Source of the DNA: Flaccisagitta enflata
Taxonomy: Eukaryota; Chaetognatha; Sagittoidea; Aphragmophora
Assembly (NCBI GenBank): GCA_965153355.1
Contig: OZ231126.1
Coordinates: 32,612,001-32,676,000, forward strand
Reading direction: 5' to 3'
DNA length: 64,000 nucleotides
Part shown: in pieces, positions 20,397 to 33,193 of the stretch
Layout of the letters: every line of letters begins with the position of its first letter
Numbering within the stretch: the stretch's first letter is position 1
Program-made: the position numbers and the translations under genes
The notes under the pieces: generated by a model
Database searches by the model: none
What the model saw: only the letters and a program-made list of their open reading frames with translations
What the model was told of the DNA's origin: nothing

Positions 20397-21013
20397 AAAG
20401 GCAGTAAGTGGTAGGTGGTACCCTTGCCCTGCTTGTGTAGTGTGTGATTTAAGTTGAGGGGGAGCAGGGCAGCGGCCCAAAAGGGGACGAAGTCTTGTAG
20501 AACACAGGGGGAATCTGTCCGTCCTTCCGTCCGTCCGTCCGTCTGTTTGTCCCCCCCGCATCACCCTCAGGGCTTTGTCTCCTTTGAGGCCTATTCTGAC
20601 CCAAATTCTGCCAAACAGCCCAAATCCAAGCAATATGGCCCAAATCTCAGCAAAATGGCCCAAATCCAAGCGTAATGGCCCAATTTCAAGCAAAATGGTT
20701 AAAATCTGTTCAGAATCTAGGTATCAGAGGCTACAATACAGGTCTAAGGGGCCAAAATGATGGACTTAGGGCTAGAATTGGGGTTTTCTGGCCACATTTG
20801 GGCCATTTTGCTTGAGATTGGGCCAATATGCTTGGATTTGAGCCATTTTGCTCAGATTTGGGCCATATTGCTTGGACTTGGGCTATTTGGCAGAATAGGC
20901 CCCAAAGGAGACGAAGCCCTGAGGGTGAAGCGGGGGGGATGGATGTATGGATGGACAGATTTCCCCTGTATTCTACAGGACTTTGTACCCTTTGGGGCCG
21001 CTGCCCAAAAAAT
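20397..21013 (+). mobile_element. HINE-C with inner inverted array
   Basis: Terminal blocks GGGCAGCGGCCCAAAAGGGG (left) and GGGGCCGCTGCCCAAAAA (right). Inside them is a second inverted pair, CATCACCCTCAGGGCTTTGT and its near inverse at 20900-20927, enclosing about a dozen 18-20 bp units around CCCAAATCCAAGCAATATGG. The payload differs in sequence from the 21-bp units of other C copies. Confidence 0.7.
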
Positions 21014-21062
21014 GAAATGAATTGTTCATGTTATTTCAATTGCAATTGATATAACATGGAAA

Positions 21063-21560
21063 CAGGTCGCCCAAGGGCAATATGTGGTCAGCGATACCCG
21101 TTGCCCTGCTTTGCATGATTGTGAAATAGAGTAAGCATGATTGCATGATTGCATGATTGCATGATTGTGAAATAGAGGAAGCAGGGCAGTGGTCCTGAAG
21201 GGGACAAAGTCCTGTAGAACATAGGGGGACTTTTGGGCAGCGGCCCCAAAGGGGACGAAGTCCTGTAGAACACATGGAGGCTTTTGTTTGTCTGTCTGTC
21301 CATTTGTCCGTCCGTCCATTCGTCCCCTCATCAGGCCCCTCAAATCTAGCCTTTCAGGCCTCAAATCCTGCCTCTCCGGCCCCAATTCCAGCCCTTCCGG
21401 CCTCAAATCCAGCCACTCAGGCCTCAATTCTTGCCTCTCAGGCCTCAAATCCAACCTCTCGGGCCTCAAACCTGGCCTCTCAAGCCTCAAATTTGGCCTT
21501 TCAGGCCTCAAATCAGCCATCTAAGCCGGAATTTATTGCTCTTAGGCTTTAAATCAGTCC
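21063..21560 (+). mobile_element. HINE-C with doubled 5' block
   Basis: Starts ACAGGTCGCCCAAGGGC. The block AGGGGAC.AAGTCCTGTAGAACA occurs twice in direct orientation (21195-21222 and 21250-21277). A GCATGATT run at 21112-21170, a GTCC tract at 21285-21325, and a 21-bp array (CCTCTCAGGCCTCAAATCC type) follow. It has no 3' hairpin before the next block. Confidence 0.65.
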
Positions 21561-21566
21561 TCTGAA

Positions 21567-22490
21567 TGGGCAGCGGCTTCGACGGGGACAATGTCCTGTA
21601 GAACACAGGGGGACTTTTATTGTTTGTCTGTCTGTGTGTGCGTGCATGTGTCCCCCCCCCCCTTGAGACTCAAATCTCAGCCTCAAAGCTCAAACCCCAG
21701 CCTCGAGGCTCAAACCCCAGCCTCGAGGCTCAAACCCCAGCATTCGGGTGTGTCAATATGCAAAAGGTTTTTTGATGAGATCATCAACATCAGACAGCAT
21801 AAGATATTAAATTCAAAGACCTTTAGCATTTTGATTTCATCAAATTTCATTTATCTTTCATTTTTTTCAAAACCCCTATTTAGACGCTAATTTGTATATT
21901 GCTGTGTTGATGATTTTCTATCAGTATCATTGTTACTGAACTTAATCAGATTCAACACATAAATATCTTGGTGCTAATTCAACAAAGTAATGGTTGTTTA
22001 TTTATCACCAAAGTTGTATAAAGAGATAATAACCAATCTTTTCTGTAGAAGTTATGTGTCTTATTTTCACCAAAACTGGAAGTATATATATTTTTGACTA
22101 TCTTTTCTTGCGCTAAAAAAATGGAAGATGATGGAAATTTGAAAAAATAAAAACGCTAAAGATTTTAGAATTCTTTTGTTTACACTCCCTGATGTCGATG
22201 ATCTAATCAATCATACTTTTGCATATTGACACACCCGACCCCAGCATCAAGGCTCAAATCCCAGCCCCAAGCCCAAATCACATCCTCGAGGCAAAAATCC
22301 TAACCTGGAGGCTCAAATCCCAGCCTCAAGGCTCAAATCCCAGCCTCAAGGCTCAAATTCCAGACTTGAGGCTCAAATTCCAGCCTTGAGGCTCAAATTC
22401 CAGCCTCGAGGTTCAAATCCCAGCCTTGAGGCTCAAATCCCAGCCTCAGGGCTCAAATTCAAGCCTCAAGACTCAAATCCCATTATTTAG
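21567..22490. repeat. C/D block with 21-bp array, split by a MITE
   Basis: A C-type terminal block at 21567-21617 leads into D-type units (GAGGCTCAAACCCCAGCCTC) at 21665-21743, which continue after the MITE at 22239-22485. About 17 units in total. Confidence 0.75.
21744..22238. mobile_element. Mutator-like MITE, 495 bp
   Basis: Termini TCGGGTGTGTCAATATGCAA on both ends in inverse orientation. The 9-bp host sequence CCCCAGCAT is present at 21735-21743 and 22239-22247; AGCAT is not the consensus of neighbouring array units, which supports a true duplication. A 9-bp duplication is typical of Mutator-like elements. AT-rich interior without a transposase. Same family as 50299-50890. Confidence 0.85.
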
Positions 22491-22513
22491 CCATGGGGCC
22501 CATGAAGAAAATA

Positions 22514-22899
22514 ACAGGTCGCCCAAGGACAGCTATACCCGTTGCCCTGCTTTGTGTGATTGTGAAATGGAGTGAGAGGAAGTAGGGCAGCGGCCCCAAA
22601 GAGAAGGAAGTCCTATAGAACACGGGGAATTTTGTTCGTGATTCCGTCCGTCCATCCGTCCATCCCCCCCAGAGAACAAATGATTTCAGGCCTGAGAGGG
22701 CAGAATTCAGGCCTAAGAGGGCAGATTCAAGGCCTGAGAGGGCAGATTTTAGGCCTGAGAGGATAAATTTCAGGCCTGAGAGGGCAGATTTCAGGCCTGA
22801 GAGGGCTTGGGAGGACAAACAAACGGACGGACAGAATTACAAACAATAGTCCCCCTGAGTTCTACAGGACTTCGTCCCCTTCTGGGCCGCTGCCCAAAA
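22514..22899 (+). mobile_element. HINE-C, complete 386-bp copy
   Basis: ACAGGTCGCCCAAGG start, AGGGCAGCGGCCCCAAAG block, GTCC tract, six to seven 19-21 bp units (CAGGCCTGAGAGGGCAGATT), CGGA tract, inverse block and GGGCCGCTGCCCAAAA end. The shortest complete C copy and a good reference. Confidence 0.8.
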
Positions 22900-23205
22900 G
22901 TGATTTAGTTAAGGGACAATAAGAAAATATCACCACCCAACCCCTAACTTATCAAAAGATGAGGGTCTTTGGAGCTCTCTAATCCTCTCTATGATTTTTA
23001 ATCCGGATCCATCACAACTCTCCTTCAACCTTCCTTAAACTTAGGTTATGGAAACACAAAAAATAATGCCTCAAGTCGGCCTGTAAACCACTCAGGCGCC
23101 CCGCGAACGGCGCTCATTCAGGCGTTCTTTTTTTCGACATTTGACGCGTTTGCGCCTTCGGTGATTTCCGGCCAACTCAATTATTTCTTAGGGATCAACG
23201 CCAAG

Positions 23206-23210
<5 letters not shown>
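22900..23210. other. No recognised feature
   Basis: Unique sequence with no supported gene or repeat. Confidence 0.5.
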
Positions 23211-23676
<466 letters not shown>

Positions 23677-24019
23677 TTTTAGCTGCGGACATGCAACTCT
23701 ATGAGAGGCTTTGTTCGTCGGTTTATCCGTTGGTCCATCGGTCGATGAGCAGGAGCTGAAAAGTGGGAAAACAAGCGTTCAAGATGCTTGTGTGAGTGTT
23801 GGGGTGTGGATTGGGTGTGGATGGGGGTTGGATGCCCCTGCCCAGGCTTTGTCCGTTGGTCCATCTGTTGGTCCATCTGTCTGTGAGCACATGTTGAAAA
23901 GTGGGAAAATAAGCGTTCTAGATGCTTGTGTGAGTGTTGGGGAGGGGATTGGGGGTGGATGAGGATTGGATGCCCCTGCCCACCCGTCCGCTACGATATT
24001 GTGACCCCGTGTCATTTGT
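23677..24019 (-). mobile_element. HINE-A with internal tandem duplication
   Basis: Hairpin end left (GCTGCG-GACA-TGCAAC, decayed), 5' end right (inversely ACAAATGACACGGGGTCAC). The body from GTTGGTCCAT through GGATGCCCCTGCCCA occurs twice in tandem (about 23725-23848 and 23859-23981). Confidence 0.75.
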
Positions 24020-24130
24020 TTTCGAATTTTCCTTTCCTACTTACAGTTACACTGAAGATATGGATACTTGTAGAATTTTTACAAGAATGAATCTGTGTCC
24101 AACGTTTATTTTTGCAAAAGTGCAAATGAA

Positions 24131-24280
24131 ACAAGGCCGTATACACGAGAGGACAATCGCGGACGGTTGGGCACGGGCAGTAAAGCAAAAACCGCTCGCA
24201 ATTCAAAAATGTGACCTACCGACCTACCGACCTACTGACCAACACGGCAAGGTGTAGAGTCGCGTGTCCGCGACTAAAAA
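24131..24280 (+). mobile_element. HINE-B, complete 150-bp copy
   Basis: ACAAGGCCGTATACACG start, AATCGCGGACGGTTGGGC, the conserved AAGCAAAAACCGCTCGCAAT block, a CCGACCTA tract, and perfect GTCGCG-TGTC-CGCGAC hairpin plus TAAAAA. Confidence 0.85.
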
Positions 24281-24842
24281 TTATGTCTATCATGAATTTT
24301 TCAACAAGTGTGCAGTCACTGTAAAACAAAAACTGTTTCGGTAGTTAAATTCAGTACTTGAAGGATAACAATTAATGCATGAATGCAGTTTTTCTTTTAA
24401 AAACATTCACATAAAAGACATTTTTCAATTGTTTTTCATGATTTTTCACATACATTAAAAGATTGATCCAATTAAGATAAAAAGGTGCAGAAACAATTTA
24501 CTAACGACAGTGATGACCAAAATGAAGATCTAACATAGGACACATAGAAAAGCATTTCACACATACATAATGATTGTATTTGGACACAAATATCAACGAA
24601 TGGTGAAAATTAATATCCGAAAATTTTCGATCCGTACTCGAATCTTCTTCAGTCGGAAAAGAAATAAGGGAAAAGAGACAGAGCAAAGGAAATATGGAAA
24701 TATGGAAGAAAGAAAGAAGAAGAAGGAAGGAAATAAAAGAGACAATAGATAATGGAGAAGAGAGAGAGGGATATTTGTGTCCAAATACAATTATTATGCC
24801 TCAAGCTCAACGACTCAACTTTCACCTTAAATCACACATACA
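24281..24842. other. No recognised feature
   Basis: AT-rich. A GAAAGAAGAAGAAGGAAGG stretch lies near 24709-24735. No supported gene. Confidence 0.5.
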
Positions 24843-24844
24843 TA

Positions 24845-25268
24845 CACTCTTTTTTTTTATAAGAACGTCATTTTTTTTCCAAAGGCTTCATGATCTTATT
24901 TTCAAGGCAAAATAAACTCTTCAACGTTCTTACAGTGTTCTTAATCCTAGATACTATATAAACTATAGATTACCTTACAATATACTATTATTCAATTATA
25001 CTAAATATATTTCTGTTAAATACTGTTAAAACAAATATCAATCATTAAAGTAGGGATATTTTTATGATATTTATTTAAAAACTATAGAATATCATTTTAA
25101 TTATGCAAAAATTCAAGTGTTTTCTTAATGTTCTTTAAAGATTATTGTAAGCAAAATTTTTTTCTCAAGATTTGAAGACTTTGTATGTTTTTAGGATGTT
25201 CTTAATTTTGGGGTCATTCAAAGCCTTGATGTTCTTATAAACTAGGTTCTTATAATAAAAAAAGAGTG
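24845..25268. mobile_element. TA-flanked MITE, 424 bp
   Basis: Termini CACTCTTTTTTTTTATAAGA and inversely CACTCTTTTTTTATTATAAG, flanked by TA on both sides. Internally GAACRTC and TGTTCTTA motifs recur. A diverged, truncated relative lies at 48841-49003. Confidence 0.75.
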
Positions 25269-25643
25269 TAGAAATGATTACCGATGTATTTTAGCCTCTA
25301 AATTACGGAAAAAAACAACCATCGGAATGATGGACCAACAAACCAACCAATGATCCAACTGAGTGACAAAGTGATTCAAGGGCCGTTTCTAGTCAAAGTC
25401 GATCGCGTTTTGAACTGGCCACTCGGTCGCTCGCTATGTCCGTTCGCTCGCACCGCTCACTCTGCTCACTTGCTCCGCAGCACTCTGCTTCACTACAATC
25501 CGTTCACGGCCCACTCACTCGTAAGACAGTTGAAATTCTTGAATATGTGTTCACGCTGTTATCGCGTTTTACTGGAACAAACGCGTTTTTGGCGCTCACT
25601 AGAAACACACCCTTATGATGTTGCGTAGCACTCATCATTAAAA
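25269..25643. other. No recognised feature
   Basis: Unique sequence. A CGCTCGC/GCTCAC-rich stretch at 25420-25475 has no recognised role. Confidence 0.45.
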
Positions 25644-25809
25644 ACAAGGCCGGATACACGGCAATCCAGTGGCGGACGGTTGGGCAGGAGCAGTAATGCA
25701 AAAACCGCTCATAATTAAAGAATGTGATGGATGGACGGACCGACGGACCGACCGACCTACCGACCGACCGACACGGCAAGGTGTAGAGTCGCGTGTCCGC
25801 GACTAAAAA
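25644..25809 (+). mobile_element. HINE-B, complete 166-bp copy
   Basis: ACAAGGCCGGATACACGGC start, GGCGGACGGTTGGGCAGG, AATGCAAAAACCGCTC, a long CCGA tract (25731-25774), perfect GTCGCG-TGTC-CGCGAC hairpin and TAAAAA. Close to the subfamily consensus. Confidence 0.88.
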
Positions 25810-26064
25810 TGAAATTGAAAAGTTATTCTATAATTTTGAGAAAAAGAAAAACTATAAAGAACGACTTGGTTCCGGTTCTGTACCAACACCAGGTTCCACT
25901 TTCGATTTCAACGTACGATACAGCGTCGTGGACGTGCTGATGCTGCTGCTGCTGCTGCTGTTATCACTGCCCTCTATTTCCTCCTTCTTCCTCCTTTCTT
26001 CCTCTTCCTCCGTTTTCTCCTCCTCGTCGTCCTCCCGCCAGCGCCTAGAGTTCTATACATCTTC

Positions 26065-26122
<58 letters not shown>

Positions 26123-26613
26123 CTCTCTTTCTGGAATTCGCTAACATTAAACGTGGAATTATCTCATGTTACAACTCTTTTAGTTCGTTTTTTTACGTGA
26201 TTTTTCTACCTTCTGTTGGATTACAATTAATTGAGCGGCCCTTCATCGCCATTTCCATTTTTTGTGACATGTTTTTTCATCGCGGTCGTTTTCATCATTT
26301 TTTCTTGTCACTCTGGATTACTTTATCGACTAATGCAATGATAATCTGGACCCACCTCATTCACGGATTAACGCCATATGATTCGGATCATGTGTATCTA
26401 AGATTTTTTTCTATCTTGGATAGTTTTGCCCAACTTCTTTTTCAACAACGATAAAACGAGTGGAGTAAATTTAACCGGTTTTACCCAATATCAACCAATC
26501 AAATGTACGCACCTAGAGTTTCAAAATTCAGGACCATAGATTTTGGTGCAACTGCATAAGGCAAATTGCCTGTGCTGTAAAACTGACGAACGGATGTCGC
26601 TTTTCAGTGTGAT
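25810..26613. other. No gene; short CTG and CT tracts
   Basis: Contains a CTG run (25939-25962) and a (CT)n tract (26068-26118). The open frames across it are pyrimidine-tract artefacts. Beyond 26200 it is unique. Confidence 0.5.
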
Positions 26614-26789
26614 TTTTAATTGCGGACGCGCAACTCTAGAAGAGGCTTTGTCCGTCCGTGAGCACGAGTAAAAAAGTGTTTTAGAAGCTTCTTGTGTATG
26701 TGTGTGTGTGAAAGGCGTGGGGTGTGGACGGGGGTTGGACGCTCCCTCCCACCCACCCGCAACAATATTGTGACCCCGCGTGACTTGTT
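26614..26789 (-). mobile_element. HINE-A, 176-bp copy
   Basis: Hairpin end left (ATTGCG-GACG-CGCAAC), then CTCTAGAAGAGGCTTTGTCC. The 5' end at the right reads inversely ACAAGTCACGCGGGGTCAC. The tetranucleotide tract is only two units long. Confidence 0.8.
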
Positions 26790-26819
26790 ATATTGCGAAT
26801 CTGTTGTGAACTTGGTGTC

Positions 26820-27618
<799 letters not shown>

Positions 27619-27620
27619 TA

Positions 27621-28121
27621 CAGTAGATGTCGTCTAGACTTGGAAATACGGGGGAGCGCATAACCTGAGCATCAGTACAGTAAGGGGACTGATATTTTAC
27701 AACTGTAATGTATAGACCCTAAGGGGTTGACGATGGGGTATGGCATCCCCCTACGGCTTAACTTGCAAAAAAAACTTTAAGTATAAAACATTGGAATCAA
27801 TCACTTTTATGGTAAAATTTCAGCTTCATCCATTTGCTACAATTGCAAAACCAGCTTGGGATTCGAACCTGGAACCTGGAAACTGATCAGGTTGAACTTG
27901 AAATCAACTGAGTTAACCACTAAACCAATTCTGGCAGCTGTTTAAGAGGAGCAAATTTGATTTTGTATATTCAAAAAAATTTTCTATCCACAGAGCTGCC
28001 ATACCCCATCGTCAACCCTATAAGATATGAGCATAATTCACACATAGTTTCATCTCGTTGACACAAATGATATTTAGGATATGAGGGCCCCCGTATTTCC
28101 AAGTATAGACGACATCTACTG
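27621..28121. mobile_element. Tc1-like MITE with tRNA-like core, 501 bp
   Basis: Termini CAGTAGATGTCGTCTAGACT and inversely CAGTAGATGTCGTCTATACT, flanked by TA. A second inverted pair (GGGTTGACGATGGGGTATGG at 27724-27743 and its inverse at 27998-28017) encloses the tRNA-like sequence, so it may be an element within an element. Related termini at 53506-54067. Confidence 0.82.
27851..27935 (-). tRNA. tRNA-Leu-like sequence (CAA), probably pseudo
   Basis: Read on the minus strand it begins GCCAGAATTGG. A-box-like TGGTTTAGTGG and a perfect B box GGTTCGAATCC have tRNA spacing. GTTGA/TCAAC forms a 5-bp anticodon stem with CAA in an 8-nt loop, one too long. A long variable region contains CTGATCAG. 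The acceptor stem pairs at about five of seven positions. Length 85 nt suits a class II tRNA (Leu/Ser). The imperfect stems and location inside a MITE suggest a tRNA-derived Pol III module or pseudogene rather than a working tRNA gene. Confidence 0.4.
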
Positions 28122-28805
28122 TATATTTTTTCTACTTTTGGAAACTATCAAAAGACATTTTTGTCTTTTATTTGTAGCAAATGCACCAAAAAAACCACAT
28201 TTCACTAGTTCTGGAGTCTTGACAATTGTTTTTCATCATCATAATCATCATTATCATTAGAGATTGACCTAAAATCCGGAATCTGAGTCTTTGTGAATTT
28301 TCCAATTTCTCTTTTATTGCGGCCGGTCTAAAGGGACTAACGGCATGAGCTTGAGCTCTAATTAATCAGCTTGAATTTGGTCCCGAAAGATACCTTGGCG
28401 TATGCACATAGCTCTGTTTATCTCATTGACCAAGATTTTGAGCTTCTTAGGGGCCCCTTAGGGCCCCCAAAAAGCCCTTAATGAGGATTTAAAAAAAAAA
28501 GTGGGGTGCAATCGATAGGAAATTGTTTGTTTCGCGTAGATCCAAAATCATGTATCTTTACTTTTTTTCAAAAAATTTGGACTCAGTTGAAATTCACTGT
28601 CAGCCATATTTTAGAAGATAGTTTAAAGATTCTCCTGGAATTTTTTCAGCTTGATATGGTTCAAACAAATGCTCATAACTTATAAAGTACTTGAGCCAGA
28701 ACCTTGAAATTTGAAACGTGCAATATTGAAAGTGCTGAGCAGGTACATGCAAAAGATTGAGCTACTGACTGACCGAGGAAAACTTTTGAGTCTAAGTCTA
28801 TCAAC
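28122..28805. other. No recognised feature
   Basis: Contains GGGGCCCCTTAGGGCCCCC near 28451-28469, similar in style to GGGCCCC runs in the 38.6-41.7 kb element but not clearly homologous. Confidence 0.45.
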
Positions 28806-28808
28806 ATT

Positions 28809-28903
<95 letters not shown>

Positions 28904-28905
28904 TA
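28806..28905. repeat. (CAT)n microsatellite
   Basis: About 32 nearly pure CAT units. The poly-Met and poly-Ser frames are artefacts. Confidence 0.97.
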
Positions 28906-29034
28906 TTACATCATCAATCCTCCTGTCAATTCTCTTTGGTCGTCATCCTTTGGATCCGAGAAGTTTGCGCTTGCAAATCCAAATTTGGACTCGACAAAAA
29001 ATTCTGACATTCTGTCTAGTAGCTTATCAACCCC

Positions 29035-31570
29035 CTCCCCTATGTATACCATCTTAATTCCCTTCCCATGCTCCTGAATCATCACCTCCACCGCCTCCTC
29101 AAGATCATTTCCTTCCCATGCTCCTGAATCATCACCCCCGCTGCCTCCTCAAGATCATTTCCTTCCCATGCTCCTGATTCATCACCCCCGCTTCCTCCTC
29201 AAGATCATTTCCTTCCCATGCTCCTGAATTATCACCCCTGCTGCCTCCTCAAGATCATTTCCTTCCTATGATCCTGAATCATCACCCCACTGCCTCCTCA
29301 GGATCATTTCCTTCCATTGCTCCTGAATCATCACCCCTGCTGCCTCCTCAAGATCATTTCCTTCCCATGCTCCTGAATCATCACCCCCGCTGCCTCCTCA
29401 AGATCATTTCCTTCCCATGCTCCTGAATCATCATCCCCGCTGCCTCTTCAAGATCATTTCCTTCCCAGGCTCCTGAATCATCACCCCTGCTCCCTCCTCA
29501 AGATCATTTCTTTCCCATGCTCCTGAATTATCACCCCCGCTGCCTCCTCAAGATCATTTCCTCCCCATGCTCCTGAATCATCACCCCTGCTGCCTCCTCA
29601 AGATCATTTCCTTCCCATGCTCCTGAATCATCACCCCCGCTGCCTCCTCAAGATCATTTCCCCCCATGCTCCTGCATCATCACCCCCGCTGCCTCCTCAG
29701 GATCATTTCCTTCCCATGCTCCTGTATCATCACCCCCGCTGCCTCCTCAAAATCATTTCCTTCCCATGCTCCTGAATCATCACCCCCACTCCCTCCTCAA
29801 GATCATTTCCTTCCCACGCTCCTGAATCATCACCCCCCACTGCCTCCTCAAGATCATTGCCTTCCCATGCTCCTGAATCATAACCCCCCCCGCTCTCTCC
29901 TCAAGATCATTTCCCCCCATGCTCCTGCATCATCACCCCCGCTGCCTCCTCAAAATCATTTCCTTCCCATGCTCCTGCATCATCATCCCTGCTGCCTCTT
30001 CAAGATCATTTCCTCCCCATGCTCCTGAATCATCACCCCTGTTCCCTCCTCAAGATCATTTCTTTCCCATGCTCCTGAATCATCACCCCCGCTGCCTCCT
30101 CAAGATCATTTCCTTCCCATGCTCCTGAATCATCACCCCCGCTGCCTCCTCAAGATCATTTCCTTCCCATGCTCCTGAATCATCACCCCCGCTGCCTCCT
30201 CAAGATCATTTCCTTCCCATGCTCCTGAATCATCACCCCCGCTGCCTCCTCAAGATCATTTCCTTCCCATGCTCCTGAATCATCACCCCCGCTGCCTCCT
30301 CAAGATCATTTCCTTCCCATGCTCCTGAATCATCACCCCCGCTGCCTCCTCAAGATCATTTCCTTCCCATGCTCCTGAATCATCACCCCCGCTGCCTCCT
30401 CAACATCATTTCCTTCCCATGCTCCTGAATCATCACCCCGCTGCCTCCTCAAGATCATTTCCTTCCCATGCTCCTGAATCATCACCCCCGCTGCCTCCTC
30501 AAGATCATTTCCTTCCCATGCTCCTGAATCATCACCCCCGCAGCCTCCTCAAGATCATTTCCTTCCCATGCTCCTGAATCATCACCCCCGCTGCCTCCTC
30601 AAGATCATTTCCTTCCCATGCTCCTGAATCATCACCCCCGCTGCCTCCTCAAGATCATTTCCTTCCCATGCTCCTGAATCATCACCCCCGCTGCCTCCTC
30701 AAGATCATTTCCTTCCCATGCTCCTGAATCATCACCCCCGCTGCCTCCTCAAGATCATTTCCTTCCAATGCTCCTGAATCATCACCCCTGCTGCCTCCTC
30801 AAGATCATTTCCTTCTCATGCTCCTGAATCATCACCCCCGCTGCCTCCTCAAGATCATTTCCTTCCAATGCTCCTGAATCATCACCCCCGCTGCCTCCTC
30901 AAGATCATTTCCTTCCCATGCTCCTGAATCATCACCCCCGCTGCCTCCTCAAGATCATTTCCTTCCCATGCTCCTGAATCATCACCCCCGCTGCCTCCTC
31001 AAGATCATTTCCTTCCAATGCTCCTGAATCATCACCCCCGCTTCCTCCTCAAGATCATTTTCTTCCCATGCTCCTGAATCATCACCCCCGCAGCCTCCTC
31101 AAGATCATTTCCTTCCCATGCTCCTGAATCATCACCCCCGCTGCCTCCTCAAGATCATTTCCTTCCAATGCTCCTGAATCATCACCCCCGCTGCCTCCTC
31201 AAGATCATTTCCTTCTCATGCTCCTGAATCATCACCCCCGCTGCCTCCTCAAGATTATTTCCTTCCAATGCTCCTGAATTATCACCCCCGCTGCCTCCTC
31301 AAGATCATTTCCTTCCCATGCTCCTGAATTATCACCCCCGCTGCCTCCTCAAGATCATTTTCTCCCCATGCTCCTGAATCATCACCCCCGCAGCCTCCTC
31401 AAGATCATTTCCTTCCCATGCTCCTGAATCATCACCCCCGCTGCCTCCTCAAGATCATTTCCTTCCCATGCTCCTGAATCATCACCCCCGCTGCCTCCTC
31501 AAGATCATTTCCTTCCCATGCTCCTGAATCATCACCCCCGCTGCCTCCTCAAGATCATTTCCTTCCCACT
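29035..31570. repeat. 50-bp satellite, about 50 copies
   Basis: Head-to-tail copies of a 50-bp unit containing GATCATTTCCTTCCCATGCT, CCTGAATCATCACCCCCGCT and GCCTCCTCAA. Units from about 30070 to 30760 are nearly identical; those left of 30000 vary more and include 48-52 bp indels, as expected of older array edges. The period is not a multiple of three, so it cannot encode a repeated peptide. There is no dyad that would suggest a CRISPR-like repeat, and there are no spacers. Confidence 0.97.
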
Positions 31571-31660
31571 TAACCACCTCTTTTGCCTCGACCATCAACC
31601 ATTGAGTTCCCCTTTTGTAATTGTATATACCTGCAACTCGACGTCGACACCCTTTTTTCA

Positions 31661-31795
31661 ACAAGCCCGGATACACGGCAATCAAGTCGCAGACGGTTGG
31701 GCAGGAGCAGTAATAAGAAAACTGTGCGCGATGTTTCGGACGGACGGACGGATGAACCGAGGTACTGACACGCCATGGTGTCCTTGACTAAAAAT
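31661..31795 (+). mobile_element. HINE-B, decayed copy
   Basis: ACAAGCCCGGATACACGGC start, AAGTCGCAGACGGTTGGGCA, GGAC tract. The 3' end is only CCTTGACTAAAAA, so the hairpin is lost. Confidence 0.75.
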
Positions 31796-32565
31796 GATTT
31801 TAACGACACCTTGAGGATTTCCTTCTCCTCCTTCACTCCACGTCAACCCTATGAGTTCACCATCTTATTACATAACCATTCTTGTTTAAAAATTACCACC
31901 ATTATGGGTCTCTTCTCCATCCTCCTTCACTACATGCACCATAACCATATGTTAGTTTCCCATTTCTTTTCTCCTCTACCGTCTGTTAATTTGTCTTCCT
32001 CGACATCCACACCACCACTTGTCATTTATTCGTTCTCGTTCATCATGTTATTGACACTTTTCCCGATGAAGGCGACGTCCCCGTTTCGCCGCCGGCAGAA
32101 GAAGTTGGGGTTGAACATCATAAAATAGTGCAAAAGCAAAAATATGATCGACATCTTTCTTTTCTGTGCGTTTTTTTTAACGCTGACGTTACCATAATTC
32201 GGTTATTGATTTGTACCCGACACTTTGCCTTTGTTCATGCTCGATCCATATTCCTACGTGCTCAAAAGAACGTCCGTATGTCTTTGTATGGAACCCTGCC
32301 CTTCAGTCTGTCAGGCAGGCGTTTTACTTTAGTCCCGGCGCACATTTCATGTCCATCACGCCTCCTCCGAAATCCCGCGGATGACACGATCGGGTCTGTT
32401 TTCCATCTCTTTTATTTCCATCCGTAGTGATGCACACTATATCTTGAGTTTTATTCTTTATGATGTTTCCTCTCGTTCGGTCTCTGTTGACACCGTTCTT
32501 CCCTCAGAAGCGACTTAATGACCCGCGGTTTCCTCATCACAGCCCATGCCCAAATATTTGACTGA
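31796..32565. other. No recognised feature
   Basis: Unique sequence; open frames up to 117 aa here show no recognisable motif. Confidence 0.45.
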
Positions 32566-33129
32566 CCTTTTTGGGCAGCGGCACCAAAGGGGTCGGTGAT
32601 CTATGCTTTCACTTATGGGGAATTTTCTCCTACTTCTGCTTTTTCTCCTGCCCCTCCCCCTGACTCAAATCCTAGCCTCAAGGCTTAAATCCCATTCTCA
32701 AGGCCCAAATCCCAATCTTGAGGCCCAAATCCCAGCCTGAAGGCTCAAATCCCTGCCACGAGGCCCAAATCTTATCCTCTAGGCCCAAATCCCATCCTTG
32801 GAGCTTAAATCTCAGCCTCGAGGCCCAAATCTCAGTCTTTAGGCTCTGATTTAAGCCCTCAGGCCCAAATCTCAGCCTCCAGGCCCAAATCCCAGCTTCC
32901 ACGCCCAGATTCCAGTGTGGAGGCCTAATTTCCAGCCTTGAGGCTTAACTCCCAATCTTGAGGGGGACGGTGAAGGCTAAGAAGAAGAAGGAAAAAATTC
33001 CCCATATGTGTGAATTCATAGGTCATCAACCCCTTTAAGGCCGTTGTCCTGCTACAACCCTCAGTTTCAAGCACAGCATGCTTAGGCAGGGCACAGGTGC
33101 CACACACCATCTAACCCTTTTGCGACTAT
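32566..33129 (-). mobile_element. HINE-D element with 21-bp array
   Basis: Hairpin end left (GGGCAGCGGCACCAAAGGGG, GATCTATGCTTTCAC), about 14 units of the AGGCCCAAATCCCAGCCT type, inverse block GTGTGAATTCATAGGTCATC, and 5' end inversely AGTCGCAAAAGGGTTAGATG. Confidence 0.72.
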
Positions 33130-33137
33130 GGCTCATT

Positions 33138-33193
33138 ACCCCTGCCCAGTGCCCACCTGCCAGCGACTAGGGAGGCAGAGTACTCGGCCTTGT
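33138..33193 (-). mobile_element. HINE 5'-end remnant
   Basis: Inversely ACAAGGCCGAGTACTC, then a diverged GTCGC..GGCAGGTGGGCACTGGGC block. Only the 5' part is present, directly after a D element. Confidence 0.4.

Noticed and set aside
29035-31570. CRISPR-like array
   Set aside because: Units are contiguous with no spacers, the host is eukaryotic, and there are no cas genes.
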